Counted from the stretch's first letter, positions 1 to 9,218 are shown. The stretch is DNA of 64,000 nt from Crossiella sp. SN42 (GCF_023897065.1 NZ_JAMHIV010000006.1:1-64000); one strand, 5' to 3'. Made by a program: numbers and translations. The notes: generated by a model from the sequence alone, not told the origin.

Positions 1-1217
1 CCACCTTCCCCGACCGCCTCTTCAAAGCCGCCGACTACGGTGCCAAGCCCGACGGCAAGACCGACAACACCGCCGCCTTCGCCAAGGCCATCGACGCCTG
101 CGCCAAGGCGGGCGGCGGGCACGTCACGGTCGCCAAGGGCACCTACCTCACCGGCGCGATCCGCTTGCGTAGCAACGTGCACCTGCACCTGGAGACCGGC
201 GTGGTGCTCAAGTTCAGCGGCGACGGCACGAAGTTCCCCGCCGTGCTCACCCGGTACGAGGGCATCGAGTGCATGAACCGCTCGCCGATGATCTACGCCT
301 ACGGCGAGAAGAACATCGCGCTCACCGGCAAGGCCGTCCTGGACGCGGGCGGCACCTCGCCGTGGAACAAAGGCAACGACCGCGCCTACCTGGAATCGTT
401 GGTGGCCAAGGGAATCCCGCCGGAGAAGCGGATCGTCCCCGGCTCCGGGCACACCATGCGCTCCACCTTCATCGAGCCGTACCGGTGCGAGAACGTGCTG
501 ATCCAGGGCATCACGCTGAAGAACCCCAAGTTCTGGCAGATCCACCCGACCCTGTGCCGCAACGTCACCATCGACGGCGTCAGCACCGACCCGAGCACCG
601 CGGCCAGCAACACCGACGGCGTGGACCCGGAGTCCTGCGACCACGTGGTGATCGTCAACTGCGACCTGGGCGCGCACGACGACAACATCGCGATCAAGTC
701 CGGCCGGGACGCCGACGGCCGCCGGATCAACGTGCCCTGCCAGAACATCGTGGTCGCGGACTGCCGGATGAACGGCAACTGGGGCGCGATCACCTGCGGC
801 AGCGAGCAGACCGGCGGCATCCGCAACGTCTACGCCTACCGGCTGAACGTGGTGGGGGAGACCAAGTTCGCGCTCTACGTCAAGTCCAACACCCTGCGCG
901 GCGGCTTCTCCACCAACATCAACCTGGACTCGGTCACCGGCACCTACGTCCGCTCGGTGGTCTTCGTCAACTCCACCTACAACAACCAGACCGGCAGCAC
1001 GCCACCGGTCTTCGGCCCGTTCCGCCTGACCAACTGCGGCAGCACCAAGGCCGCCTCGGTGCTCAACGTCAGCGGCCTGCCCGAGTCGCACGTCAAGGGC
1101 CTCGAGCTGACCGACTGCGAGTTCAACGGGGTGGCCAGCACCGCGAACACCATCAAGTTCGTGGACAACCTCAAGATCACAAACAGCACGGTGAACGGCA
1201 AACCCATGCGACCCTGA
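1..1217 (+). CDS. Glycoside hydrolase family 28 (polygalacturonase-like), 5' end missing
   Basis: The reading frame is open from base 3, so the start lies outside the window. The visible ~404 residues form a right-handed parallel beta-helix of the GH28 type. The motif order is the family's: NTDGVD, then HDDNIAIKSG, then an ITCGSEQTGG stretch where endo-enzymes have GHG, then YVKSN. The aspartates in NTD and DD are the catalytic acids in GH28. The GSE variant resembles exo-acting or rhamnogalacturonan/xylogalacturonan-type members, so the exact pectic substrate is open. A secretion signal would be in the missing part. No partner gene follows; the next gene is DNA repair. Confidence 0.88.
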   Translation, partial: TFPDRLFKAADYGAKPDGKTDNTAAFAKAIDACAKAGGGHVTVAKGTYLTGAIRLRSNVHLHLETGVVLKFSGDGTKFPAVLTRYEGIECMNRSPMIYAYGEKNIALTGKAVLDAGGTSPWNKGNDRAYLESLVAKGIPPEKRIVPGSGHTMRSTFIEPYRCENVLIQGITLKNPKFWQIHPTLCRNVTIDGVSTDPSTAASNTDGVDPESCDHVVIVNCDLGAHDDNIAIKSGRDADGRRINVPCQNIVVADCRMNGNWGAITCGSEQTGGIRNVYAYRLNVVGETKFALYVKSNTLRGGFSTNINLDSVTGTYVRSVVFVNSTYNNQTGSTPPVFGPFRLTNCGSTKAASVLNVSGLPESHVKGLELTDCEFNGVASTANTIKFVDNLKITNSTVNGKPMRP

Positions 1218-1270
1218 CCCGCCCCGCGAGGTGGATGTCGGATTCTCGCTAGCGCGGGCGCGGGCGAGCG

Positions 1271-2755
1271 GTGATGCTGGTCGGTGTGCACGAGGACTTC
1301 GAGCGGTGCCTGCGGGCGGTCCAGGCCAAGGACGAGCGGTTCGACGGCTGGTTCTTCACCGCGGTGCGCACCACCGGCATCTACTGCCGGCCCAGTTGCC
1401 CGGTGCGGCCGCCCAAGCCGCGCAACATGACCTTCTACCCCAGCGCGGCCGCCGCCCAGCAGGCCGGTTACCGCGCCTGCAAGCGCTGCCGCCCGGACGC
1501 CAGCCCCGGCTCGCCGGAGTGGAACCACCGCGCCGACGCGGTCGCCAGGGCCATGCGCCTGATAGCCGAGGGCGTGGTGGACCGCGAGGGCGTGCCGGGA
1601 CTGGCCGCCCACCTCGGCTACAGCACCCGCCAGGTGGAGCGCCAGCTCAACGCCGAGCTCGGCGCCGGACCGCTGGCGCTGGCCAGGGCGCAGCGCGCGC
1701 AGACCGCCCGGCTGCTGATCGAGACCAGCGCGTTGAGCATGACCGACATCGCGCTGGCCGCCGGGTTCGGCAGCGTGCGCACCTTCAACGACACCGTGCG
1801 CGAGGTGTTCGCGCTGTCCCCCAGCGAGCTCCGCGCCCGCGCCGGCCGCGGCATCCCGGCGGCCACCACCGGCGCGGTGCTGCTGCGGCTGCCCTTCCGC
1901 AAACCGCTCTGCCCGGACAACCTGTTCGGCCACCTCGCCGCCACCGCGGTGCCCGGTGTGGAGGAGTGGCGGGACGGCGCCTACCGCCGCACCCTGCGCC
2001 TGCCGCACGGTCACGGCATCGTCGAGCTCTGGCCCCAGCCGGACCACATCGGCTGCCGGCTGTCCCTCACCGACGTGCGCGACCTGCCGGTGGCCATCAG
2101 CCGCTGCCGGGTGCTGCTCGACCTGGACGCCGACCCGGCCGCCGTCGACGAGCAGCTGAGCGCCGACCCGGTGCTGAAACCGTTGCTGGAGAAGAACCCT
2201 GGCCGCCGGGTGCCGCACACCGTGGACCCGGCCGAGTTCGCCGTGCGCGCGGTGCTCGGCCAGCAGGTCTCCACCGCGGCCGCCCGCACGCACGCCGGCC
2301 GCCTGGTCGCCGCGCACGGCCAGTCGATCGAGGACCCGGACGGCGGCCTCACCCACCTCTTCCCCACCCCGCAGGCGCTGGCCGAGCTGGACCCCGCCGC
2401 GCTGGCCATGCCCGAGTCCCGCCGCCGCACCCTGCTCGCCCTGATCGACGCGTTGGCCAACGAGGACCTGGACCTGGGCCCCGGCAGCGACTGGACCGCG
2501 GCCCGCGCCCAGCTCGCCGCGCTGCCCGGGTTCGGCCCGTGGACGGTGGAGACCATCGCCATGCGCGCCCTCGGCGACCCGGACGCGTTCATCCCCACCG
2601 ACCTCGGCGTCCGCCTGGCCGCGCAAACCCTTGGCCTGCCGAGCACCCCGGCCGCGCTGACCCGGCACGCCGCGCTGTGGCGGCCCTGGCGCGCCTACGC
2701 GGTCCAGCACCTCTGGGCCACCGGCGACCATCCGATCAACCTGCTGCCTGCCTGA
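1271..2755 (+). CDS. alkA: Ada-AlkA fusion: methyl-phosphotriester sensor, AraC HTH and 3-methyladenine glycosylase
   Basis: The 494-residue protein has three parts. Residues ~8-80 are an Ada-type zinc domain with cysteines 39, 43, 70 and 73, matching the Ada cysteines, one of which accepts methyl from phosphotriesters. Residues ~90-190 are an AraC-type HTH. Residues ~195-490 are an AlkA N-terminal domain plus HhH-GPD, with GFGPWTVE and the catalytic-Asp segment PTDLGV. It should sense alkylation, activate its regulon and excise alkylated bases. GTG 1271 and ATG 1274 are both usable; GTG 1286 (giving VHEDFERC) fits family N-termini better. No convincing RBS decides. The downstream ogt starts 9 bp after the stop. 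Confidence 0.92.
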   Translation: MMLVGVHEDFERCLRAVQAKDERFDGWFFTAVRTTGIYCRPSCPVRPPKPRNMTFYPSAAAAQQAGYRACKRCRPDASPGSPEWNHRADAVARAMRLIAEGVVDREGVPGLAAHLGYSTRQVERQLNAELGAGPLALARAQRAQTARLLIETSALSMTDIALAAGFGSVRTFNDTVREVFALSPSELRARAGRGIPAATTGAVLLRLPFRKPLCPDNLFGHLAATAVPGVEEWRDGAYRRTLRLPHGHGIVELWPQPDHIGCRLSLTDVRDLPVAISRCRVLLDLDADPAAVDEQLSADPVLKPLLEKNPGRRVPHTVDPAEFAVRAVLGQQVSTAAARTHAGRLVAAHGQSIEDPDGGLTHLFPTPQALAELDPAALAMPESRRRTLLALIDALANEDLDLGPGSDWTAARAQLAALPGFGPWTVETIAMRALGDPDAFIPTDLGVRLAAQTLGLPSTPAALTRHAALWRPWRAYAVQHLWATGDHPINLLPA

Positions 2756-2763
2756 GGAAACCC

Positions 2764-3255
2764 ATGCGCACCAACACCATTCTGGACAGCCCGTACGGCC
2801 CGCTGACCCTGGTCGCCCAGGACGGCGCGCTGGCCGGGATCTACATGGAACAGCAGCGCCACCTCCCGTCGAAGGAGAGCTTCGGCGAGCCGGACCCCTC
2901 GGCGTTCGGCCAGGCGATCGAGCAGCTCAACGCCTACTTCGCCGGTGAGCTCCGCTCCTTCGACCTGCCGATGACGTTGCTGGGCACCGAGTTCCAGCGT
3001 TCGGTGTGGCAGCTGCTGCTGGAGATCCCCTACGGCGAGACCGCCACCTACGGCGAGCTCGCGCAGCGGCTGGGCAACCCCGCCGCGGCCCGCGCGGTCG
3101 GCCTGGCCAACGGCAAGAACCCGATCAGCATCATCGTGCCCTGCCACCGGGTGATCGGGTCCACCGGCAACCTCACCGGATATGGGGGAGGACTGGCGAA
3201 GAAGCGGCAGCTGCTGGACTTCGAGCGAGGTCAAGATCAGCTGTCAGTGTGGTGA
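2764..3255 (+). CDS. ogt: Methylated-DNA--protein-cysteine S-methyltransferase
   Basis: This 163-residue suicide protein repairs O6-methylguanine by moving the methyl group to its own cysteine. The active-site motif PCHRV is present with Cys127, preceded by IPYGETATYGELA and GLANGKNP, the family's DNA-binding region. The RBS GAGGAAA overlaps the stop codon of the upstream alkA-type gene, so the two are translated from one message. Its 3' end overlaps the convergent EspG-like gene by 83 bp. Confidence 0.95.
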   Translation: MRTNTILDSPYGPLTLVAQDGALAGIYMEQQRHLPSKESFGEPDPSAFGQAIEQLNAYFAGELRSFDLPMTLLGTEFQRSVWQLLLEIPYGETATYGELAQRLGNPAAARAVGLANGKNPISIIVPCHRVIGSTGNLTGYGGGLAKKRQLLDFERGQDQLSVW

Positions 3256-3985
3256 GCTGGCCGTGCAGCCGCCTGCCGTCGGCCGGGCTGACCGTGGTCC
3301 ACGCGGTGCCGTCGCTGGCCCGGTGCTCCTCCACCAGGTAGCGCCCGTAGGCGGTGTCGTGGAAGGCCACCACCCGCTCGGCCCGGCGCCGCCGACCGGT
3401 GGCATCCAGCATGGCCGCGCCGAACTGCCCGTAGTCCACCGGCTCCCGGAACATCAGCGCCAGCGCCGCGGCCTGCGCGGCGGGCACCCCGTGCTCGCCG
3501 AGCGCCGCCTCGAACGCCTCCAGGTCCCCGGTGGCCGCGGCCGCGCTGAGCGCCGCTGAGCGCACCGACACGCTCTCGCCCGGCCCCGGCGGCCGCTCGG
3601 GCAGCGGCGAGAGGATCGCGTGCGTCAGCCCGGTCGGCTCCAGCACGGTGACCTGCCAGTGGTTCTCGGCCAGCACCACCAGCGCGGCCTGCTCACCCGC
3701 GGCGGCGGCCAGCGCGCGCACCGGCTGCTCCAGGAACAGCCGCGCGTCCAGCTCCCGCTCCGGCCGGGCCAGCATCCGCAGCAGCGCCACCAGCTCCGGG
3801 TGCACCCCGCCGCGCAGCACCAGCCCGGCCGCGGCCAGCTCGGCGTCCACGGCCAGCGCCTGTTCGGCCCGCTGGGCCTCGGTGTGCGCCTGCGCCGGGA
3901 CCCGGACCACCAGTGGCTGCGGACCCAGTTCCAGCCGCTGCCACAACAGGTCCACCGCGGCGGCGGAGAGCGCGAACGCGGTCAC
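3173..3985 (-). CDS. EspG-family ESX secretion chaperone
   Basis: The 270-residue product is an EspG-type protein, the cytosolic chaperone that holds the tip of PPE substrates for type VII secretion. It has the family layout: an N-terminal DLLWQRL-like strand, a central GPGESVSV segment and a C-terminal FHDTAYGRYLVE strand. The second EspG in this window (52987-53748) has the same PGESVSVR and FHDTPQGRYL elements, which supports the call. The GTG start overlaps the upstream PPE-like gene by 4 bp (GTGA), so the chaperone is made with its likely client. The last two dozen residues are Ala/Pro-rich and probably disordered. Confidence 0.82.
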   Translation of the reverse strand: MTAFALSAAAVDLLWQRLELGPQPLVVRVPAQAHTEAQRAEQALAVDAELAAAGLVLRGGVHPELVALLRMLARPERELDARLFLEQPVRALAAAAGEQAALVVLAENHWQVTVLEPTGLTHAILSPLPERPPGPGESVSVRSAALSAAAATGDLEAFEAALGEHGVPAAQAAALALMFREPVDYGQFGAAMLDATGRRRRAERVVAFHDTAYGRYLVEEHRASDGTAWTTVSPADGRRLHGQLTTLTADLDLARSPAAAASSPVLPHIR

Positions 3986-4998
3986 GGCACGGGGGACTGG
4001 CCGATGACCGCGGGCGTCTCCTCCTCGGTCTCCAGCGCGGGCCGCGGCGCCGGGTGATAGCCCAGCACCCCGTTGCGCAAGCCGAACCCGCCCTGCTCCT
4101 GGTCCGCGTCCGAGCGCTTGCGGTCCACAGTGGACTTCTCGGTCCTCGGCTCCGGCACCGATCGCACCGTCATGCTAGGTCGCGGCGGATTGTGCTGCTG
4201 CGTCCGGTGATCGTCTGCTGGATTACCATCGCCAATCGCCGACCACACCTGAGTACGGTCCACAGTGGACGATCGCGGCACCGGATGTTCCTGGTGCACC
4301 AACGGCACCGGCGCGGGATCCGGGAGCGCCGGGTGCGCCACGGGCGCGTGCGGCACCTGCGCGGCCGGATGGGCGGCCCGGCTCACCGAGACCGAGGCGT
4401 TGAGCCCCAACGGGTTCTGCAGCGACAGCCCGGACAGCAGCGAGCCGGGCGCGACGATCTCGATGTCCAGCCGGGGCGGGTTCACCAGCGGCGGCAACGC
4501 GGCCAGCGCGGTGTCCACCCGCTCCTCGTAGACCTCCATCGCCCGCGCCGCCTCCGCGTGCGCCGCGTCGACCTGCACCTCCACCGGCTCGTAGTCGATC
4601 CGGTTGTCCACCAGCGCGGGCAGCCAGGCGACCGCGGTCACCGGCTTGGCCGGGAAGAACCGCGGCGGCGGCACCTGGTTGCGCGCGTCGGCGTAGGCGT
4701 CGGCGCACTCCTGGGTGGCGCAGGCCTCGGTGTCCATCGCGACCTTGGTCTCCGCGGCCCAGGTGGCCAGCGGGGCCAGCGCCTCGGCGGTGCCCGCGGC
4801 GGCCGCGCCCTGCCAGCCGGTGCGCAGCTTGGCCAGCCGGTTGTGCAGGTTCTCATCGACCCGGTGCAGCGCCTCGGCGAGCTGCCGGTAGGTGGTCACC
4901 GCGGGCTCGGTCACGCCGACGCCGGGTCCACAGTGGAGGTCCAGGTAGATCTTGAGGTGCGGGACGGCCAGCCAGCAGCGTCCATGGGCGCCTCGCAT
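3982..4998 (-). CDS. PPE-like ESX substrate with Pro-rich C-terminus
   Basis: The 338-residue protein starts with a helical region (residues ~30-185) of PPE/WXG character, including a GWQG turn between helices, then a Pro/Ala/His-rich tail. ATG 4998 is chosen because GGAAGGA sits just upstream; the in-frame GTG at 5040 has no RBS and would overlap the preceding gene. It lies between a PE-like gene and an EspG gene, the usual substrate-pair-plus-chaperone order. No ESX core gene (eccB/C/D) is nearby, so export would use a machine encoded elsewhere. The role beyond secretion is unknown. Confidence 0.72.
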   Translation of the reverse strand: MRGAHGRCWLAVPHLKIYLDLHCGPGVGVTEPAVTTYRQLAEALHRVDENLHNRLAKLRTGWQGAAAAGTAEALAPLATWAAETKVAMDTEACATQECADAYADARNQVPPPRFFPAKPVTAVAWLPALVDNRIDYEPVEVQVDAAHAEAARAMEVYEERVDTALAALPPLVNPPRLDIEIVAPGSLLSGLSLQNPLGLNASVSVSRAAHPAAQVPHAPVAHPALPDPAPVPLVHQEHPVPRSSTVDRTQVWSAIGDGNPADDHRTQQHNPPRPSMTVRSVPEPRTEKSTVDRKRSDADQEQGGFGLRNGVLGYHPAPRPALETEEETPAVIGQSPVP

Positions 4999-5014
4999 GC
5001 CGGTCCTTCCCTTC

Positions 5015-5359
5015 TCAGACACGAAAACCAGTGCTCGCACGCTGCTCGGCGGCGCGGTACTCGGCCGCGGCCGCGTCCAGCTGCTCGACCGCGTGGAACA
5101 GCTCGGCCAGGTACACCGTCAGCACGGCCAGCGCGGAGTCCTCGGACTGCACCCCGCGCCGGGTCTGCTCCCCGGCCGCCTCCCTGCTCACCTCGTCCGA
5201 GGCCGCGGGCCAGCTGATCAGGTTGTGCTGGGCCTGTCGCAACAGCGGGGCCAGTTCGTTGATCGCCTCGACGAAGGCGGCCCTGGTGGCCTCGATCTCC
5301 TCGGCGTCCACGAGCAGCCTGCCAGGCGTGTGCTGAACCGGGGCGGCGGTAGTGAACAC
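5015..5359 (-). CDS. PE/WXG-like small helical protein
   Basis: The 114-residue product is almost wholly alpha-helical with a central SWP turn, the expected two-helix hairpin of a PE- or WXG100-like partner. It is the first gene of a three-gene leftward set (this gene, PPE-like, EspG) with a 16-bp gap before the PPE-like start. Its likely job is to pair with the PPE-like protein for ESX export. There is no classical WXG; the assignment rests on size, helicity and context. Confidence 0.62.
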   Translation of the reverse strand: MFTTAAPVQHTPGRLLVDAEEIEATRAAFVEAINELAPLLRQAQHNLISWPAASDEVSREAAGEQTRRGVQSEDSALAVLTVYLAELFHAVEQLDAAAAEYRAAEQRASTGFRV

Positions 5360-5555
5360 GCGCCGACGCTAGATCACTCGACGGTCCGCCGAAACTGGCA
5401 AATCCGTTGTCCAACTGGGATTGTCGCGCGCGGATCATCGTGTCCGCAGGTGAACACGGCTGTGTGCCGATCATCGGTCACTGGTCGGCAGGCGGAAATC
5501 ACCTGTTCGGCCGCATGTGGCGCAAATCCACTGAATACCCGGCGAAAGTCGGTGG

Positions 5556-6125
5556 TCAACAACTTCCGGCCAGCACGCCGTCCACCAGTCTGTCCACAGT
5601 GGACTGGACGTCGGCTGGCTGGTCCAGGTGACCGCCGGACATGATGCCGTCCCGCAGCAGCACCAGCGCGGTGGCCGCGTGGTCCGGGTCCGGGTGCCCC
5701 GCCTCGGTCAGCCTGCCGCGCAGCCCGTCGTGGAACCAGCCGCGGTGCTCCCGCACGACCGCCCGCACCGCGGACCGCGGGTCCGGGTACTCCGCGGCCG
5801 CGTTGAGGAAGGCGCAGCCCCGGAAGCCGGGGCCGCAGCTGGCCTTGGCGAACGCGCCGAGCATGGTGTGCACCGCCTCGATCGGCCCCTGGCCGGCCAT
5901 GGCCGCCTCGACGCCGCCGCGGATCTGCTCGTGCTGCGCACGCAGGTAGGCCACCACCAGGTCTTCCTTGGCCGGGAAGTGCCGGTAGAAGGTGGCCCTG
6001 GTCACCGAGGCGTCCTTGACCAGCCGGTCCACCCCGATGGCCTGGATGCCCTCGGCGTAGAACAGCTCGGAGGCGGTGGCCAGCAGCCGCTCGCGCGGAG
6101 CGGAGACCTTGGCTTCGGCGCTCAT
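5556..6125 (-). CDS. TetR/AcrR-family regulator
   Basis: This is a 189-residue TetR-type repressor. The N-terminal HTH (residues ~10-55) has the family pattern LFYAEGIQAIGVDRLVKDAS, then TRATFYRHFPAKEDLV. The C-terminal ligand domain contains the GCAFLNAAAEYPDP stretch common in the TetR_C_33-like subgroup. ATG 6125 is chosen over an upstream in-frame extension that would run through the divergent promoter. It is divergent from a second TetR gene at 6190, with a palindromic operator between them. Confidence 0.9.
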   Translation of the reverse strand: MSAEAKVSAPRERLLATASELFYAEGIQAIGVDRLVKDASVTRATFYRHFPAKEDLVVAYLRAQHEQIRGGVEAAMAGQGPIEAVHTMLGAFAKASCGPGFRGCAFLNAAAEYPDPRSAVRAVVREHRGWFHDGLRGRLTEAGHPDPDHAATALVLLRDGIMSGGHLDQPADVQSTVDRLVDGVLAGSC

Positions 6126-6138
6126 GCCACTATCATAC

Positions 6139-6152
6139 AGAACGTTCGTTCT
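6139..6152. promoter_or_regulatory. TetR-type palindromic operator
   Basis: AGAACG-TT-CGTTCT: two 6-bp arms in inverted orientation around 2 bp, inside the 64-bp gap between two divergent tetR genes. This is the usual place and size for a TetR operator. An AT-rich TATCATACAG lies on the left flank. Which of the two regulators binds it is not visible. Confidence 0.6.
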
Positions 6153-6189
6153 ATCTAAAGGGCCAGTTGAGCGGACTAGCATTCGGGGC

Positions 6190-6798
6190 ATGCCACGGCC
6201 GCGGAGCTTCGACGAAGACGAGGTGCTGGCCGCCGTCTGCGCCCAGTTCGAGCGCTCCGGCTACGCGGCCACCTCGCTGGACGACCTGATGCACGCCACC
6301 GGCCTCGGCAAGGGCAGCCTGTACGGCGCCTTCGGCGACAAGCGGCGGCTGTTCCTGCGCGCGCTGGACATCAACCGCGAGCGTCAGGTGCGGGCGATCT
6401 GCGAGGGCCTGCGCGGCGACGGGCCCGCCCTGCGGAACCTGCGTGACCAGCTCGTCCGGCTGGTCGCCAGGCCGGGGGACAAGGACCGGTTCGGCTGCAT
6501 GCTGGTCAACGGCGCGGCCGAGCTGGGCGAGGAGGACCCGGAGGTGCGCGAGCGCACCCGGGCCACCTTCCTCGCGCTCGAAGGCCTGGTCGCCGACGCC
6601 CTGGCCGCCGCGGTGGCCGAGGGCGACCTGGCCCCCGACCTGGACACCACCACCGCGGCCCGGCTGTTGCTGGCCACCGTGCAGGGCGTGGAGCTGTTGC
6701 GCCGCAGCGGTTTGAGCGATGAGACCATCGGCGAGGTGGTGGCCGCCGCGGTCATGAACCTGCCGAAGCCGGCAGCCCCCGCTCCAGCAGCCGGATGA
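6190..6798 (+). CDS. TetR-family regulator
   Basis: The 202-residue TetR regulator has an N-terminal HTH with FERSGYAATSLDDLMHATGL and KGSLYGAFGDKRRLF, typical of the TetR_C_6/AcrR-type group. The segment FGCMLVNGAAELGEEDPEV in the ligand domain parallels the equivalent segment of the divergent TetR, suggesting related subgroups. ATG 6190 leaves the operator free. The 3' end overlaps the convergent third tetR gene by 47 bp. No target other than the shared intergenic region is evident. Confidence 0.9.
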   Translation: MPRPRSFDEDEVLAAVCAQFERSGYAATSLDDLMHATGLGKGSLYGAFGDKRRLFLRALDINRERQVRAICEGLRGDGPALRNLRDQLVRLVARPGDKDRFGCMLVNGAAELGEEDPEVRERTRATFLALEGLVADALAAAVAEGDLAPDLDTTTAARLLLATVQGVELLRRSGLSDETIGEVVAAAVMNLPKPAAPAPAAG

Positions 6799-7336
6799 CC
6801 GACTCGGCCGCCTGGTGCTTGCCCATCAGGCCCTCGCCGGTGGCCTCGATCCCGGCGTAGACGTTCCACCACAGCACCTTGTAGATCCATTCCGGGTTCA
6901 CCGCCGGGTCGAGGTAGCCCTCGGCCTGCGCGCGGGCGATCAGTCGCGCCACCGGCTTGTCGGCCTCCACGAATGCCTCGACCAGCCAGTCGTCGGCATT
7001 GCGCTGCTGCCCCTCGCTGCACACCTGGATCATCGCCGGGGTCAGCTCGAAGTAGGCGTGCACCGCGCGGCGCAGCGCCTCCGCCGGGGTGCCCTCGGCC
7101 AGCTTCGCCTCGGCCAGCGCGGAGCGCAGCCGGTCCACGGTCATCCGGAAGATCGCGGTCATCAGCTCGGAGCGCTCCGGGAAGTAGCGGTGCAGCGTGC
7201 TGCGCCCGACCTCGGCGGCATCGGCGATCTCGGCCATCGAGGCGGAGGACCGCTGGGCGAGCACCACCACGGCGGCGTCCAGGATGGCCCTGCGGGTCCG
7301 GCTGCGGCTGGCTGACTCCCGAGTGGCGCTGGTCAT
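6752..7336 (-). CDS. TetR-family regulator of the adjacent ABC exporter
   Basis: The 194-residue protein has a TetR HTH in residues ~13-60 (MAEIADAAEVGRSTLHRYFP) and a helical C-terminal domain with KVLWWNVYAGIEATGEGL. It is divergent from an ABC exporter gene starting at 7457, and a clean palindrome lies in the 120-bp gap. The arrangement is typical of a local repressor of a drug or metabolite exporter. That it regulates the exporter is inferred from position. Confidence 0.9.
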   Translation of the reverse strand: MTSATRESASRSRTRRAILDAAVVVLAQRSSASMAEIADAAEVGRSTLHRYFPERSELMTAIFRMTVDRLRSALAEAKLAEGTPAEALRRAVHAYFELTPAMIQVCSEGQQRNADDWLVEAFVEADKPVARLIARAQAEGYLDPAVNPEWIYKVLWWNVYAGIEATGEGLMGKHQAAESVIRLLERGLPASAGS

Positions 7337-7389
7337 ATCGACACTCTAGTACTCAGTAATCCCAGTTAGGAACTTTAGGTCACAAATTT

Positions 7390-7407
7390 TGGGACAACTG
7401 TGTCCCA
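7390..7407. promoter_or_regulatory. Palindromic operator upstream of ABC exporter
   Basis: TGGGACA-ACTG-TGTCCCA: perfect 7-bp arms with a 4-bp spacer, placed between the divergent tetR gene and the exporter start at 7457. It is the likely binding site of the neighbouring TetR protein. Confidence 0.55.
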
Positions 7408-7456
7408 CGGTGGTACGTTCTTGCTCGACCCAACCGAACTCCTTGGGGGCAAGGAC

Positions 7457-9211
7457 ATGCCGCAAGCCGAATCGCCACGCTGGCAGAACACCAAGGTGCT
7501 GTGGTCCTTCGTGCGGCCACACCGCCGGACGCTGCTGCTCGGCCTGGTACTGGGCCTGGGCACCACCGGGGCCACCCTGGCCACGCCGCTGGTCACCAAG
7601 TCGGTGCTGGACGGCCTGGCCACGGCCGAGCCGATCCTGCCCATGGTGGCGCTGCTGGTGGCCCTGCTGCTGCTCGGCGCCCTGCTCGGCCTGGCCCAGT
7701 GGATCCTGCTGGGCACGCTGGCCGAGCGGATCGTGCTGGACGCCCGCAGCACCATGGTGCGCAGGCTGTTCCGGGTCCGGATCGGCGAGCTGACCAACCG
7801 GTCCAGCGGTGAGCTGGTCACCAGGGTCACCTCGGACACCGTGCTGCTGCGCGAGGCAGCCACCGACAGCGTGGTCAACTTCGTCAACGGCATGGTCGCA
7901 CTGGCCGGCGCGCTGATCCTGATGGGCGTGCTTGACCTGGTGCTCTTCGGCGCCACCGTGCTGGTGCTCATCGTGGTCGGCATCGTGGTGGCGGTGCTGA
8001 TGTCCCCGCTGGCCGCGGCCCAGCAGAACGCCCAAGCCGCGGTCGGCAGGCTCGGCGGCGTGCTGGAAGGCGCGCTGCGCGCCATCCGCACGGTCAAGGC
8101 CAGCCGCGCCGAGGCCAGGGAGAGCGGCCGGATCCTCACCGAGGCCCAGGAGTCCGCCAAGCAGAGCGTGCGCGCGGTCCGGATCGAGGCGGTGGCCTGG
8201 ACCACCGCGAGCTGGGGCATCCAGCTGGCCATCCTGCTGATCCTGGCGCTGGGCGCCTGGCGGGTCAGCTCCGGCGCGCTGCCGGTGTCCAGTCTGGTCG
8301 CCTTCCTGCTCTATGCCTTCCAGGTCATGGAGCCGGTCTCCACCCTGACCCGCACCTTCACCCAGCTCCAGTCCGGCCTCGCCGCCGCGGCCCGGATCAG
8401 GGAGATCGAGAACCTGTCCGTGGAGCAGAGCGAGCGCCTGCCCAAGGAGCCGGTGCGGGCCGCGCAGGCCCCGGTGCTCTCCTTCCGCGAGGTCACCGCC
8501 AGGTACGCGCCGGGCGCCCCGGCCGCCCTGGACGGCATCAGCCTGGACATCCCGCGCACCGGGCACACCGCGATCGTCGGCCCGTCCGGCTCCGGCAAGA
8601 CCACCATGTTCTCCCTGATGCTGCGCTTCCTGCAGCCCGAACGCGGCGAGCTGGCCCTGGACGGCGCCCCCTACGACGAGTGGTCGCTGGCCGAGGTGCG
8701 GCGGCGGATCGTCTACGTGGAGCAGGACACCCCGCTGGTGCCCGGCACGCTGCGGGAGAACCTGCGCTACACCCACAACGACGCCACCGACGAGGAGCTG
8801 TGGGCCGCACTGGAGGCCGTCCGGCTGGCCGAGCGGGCCCGCGACCTGCCGGACGGACTGGACACGGTGCTCTCCGGCGCCGCGGTCTCCGGCGGCGAGC
8901 GCCAGCGGATCGCACTGGCCCGCGCCCTGGTCAGCGACCCGGAGATCCTGCTGCTGGACGAGGCCACCGCCCAGCTGGACGGCCTGACCGAGGCCGCGGT
9001 GCAGGACGTGATCAACCGGATCTCCGCCCGCGGCGCGGTGGTGACCATCGCGCACCGACTGTCCACTGTGCTCGACGCCGACCAGATCCTGTTGCTGGAG
9101 AAGGGAAAGCGCCGGGCCCTCGGTAACCACGCGGAGCTGCTCGCCACCGATGAGCTGTACCAGGACCTGGTGGCCGCGCTGCGCATCGCCCCGGCCATCA
9201 GCGCGGCCTGA
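7457..9211 (+). CDS. ABC exporter half-transporter (fused TMD-NBD)
   Basis: The 584-residue protein combines a six-helix transmembrane domain (residues ~1-310) with an ATPase domain. The nucleotide-binding motifs are intact: Walker A GPSGSGKTT near residue 375, signature SGGERQ near 478, Walker B ILLLDEAT near 497 and the H-loop AHRLS near 532. As a half-transporter it would work as a homodimer, exporting a lipid, drug or peptide. ATG 7457 is preceded by GGGGGCAAGGA. The divergent TetR gene and the palindrome at 7390 suggest inducible expression. The substrate is unknown. Confidence 0.93.
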   Translation: MPQAESPRWQNTKVLWSFVRPHRRTLLLGLVLGLGTTGATLATPLVTKSVLDGLATAEPILPMVALLVALLLLGALLGLAQWILLGTLAERIVLDARSTMVRRLFRVRIGELTNRSSGELVTRVTSDTVLLREAATDSVVNFVNGMVALAGALILMGVLDLVLFGATVLVLIVVGIVVAVLMSPLAAAQQNAQAAVGRLGGVLEGALRAIRTVKASRAEARESGRILTEAQESAKQSVRAVRIEAVAWTTASWGIQLAILLILALGAWRVSSGALPVSSLVAFLLYAFQVMEPVSTLTRTFTQLQSGLAAAARIREIENLSVEQSERLPKEPVRAAQAPVLSFREVTARYAPGAPAALDGISLDIPRTGHTAIVGPSGSGKTTMFSLMLRFLQPERGELALDGAPYDEWSLAEVRRRIVYVEQDTPLVPGTLRENLRYTHNDATDEELWAALEAVRLAERARDLPDGLDTVLSGAAVSGGERQRIALARALVSDPEILLLDEATAQLDGLTEAAVQDVINRISARGAVVTIAHRLSTVLDADQILLLEKGKRRALGNHAELLATDELYQDLVAALRIAPAISAA

Positions 9212-9218
9212 CCCCTGG

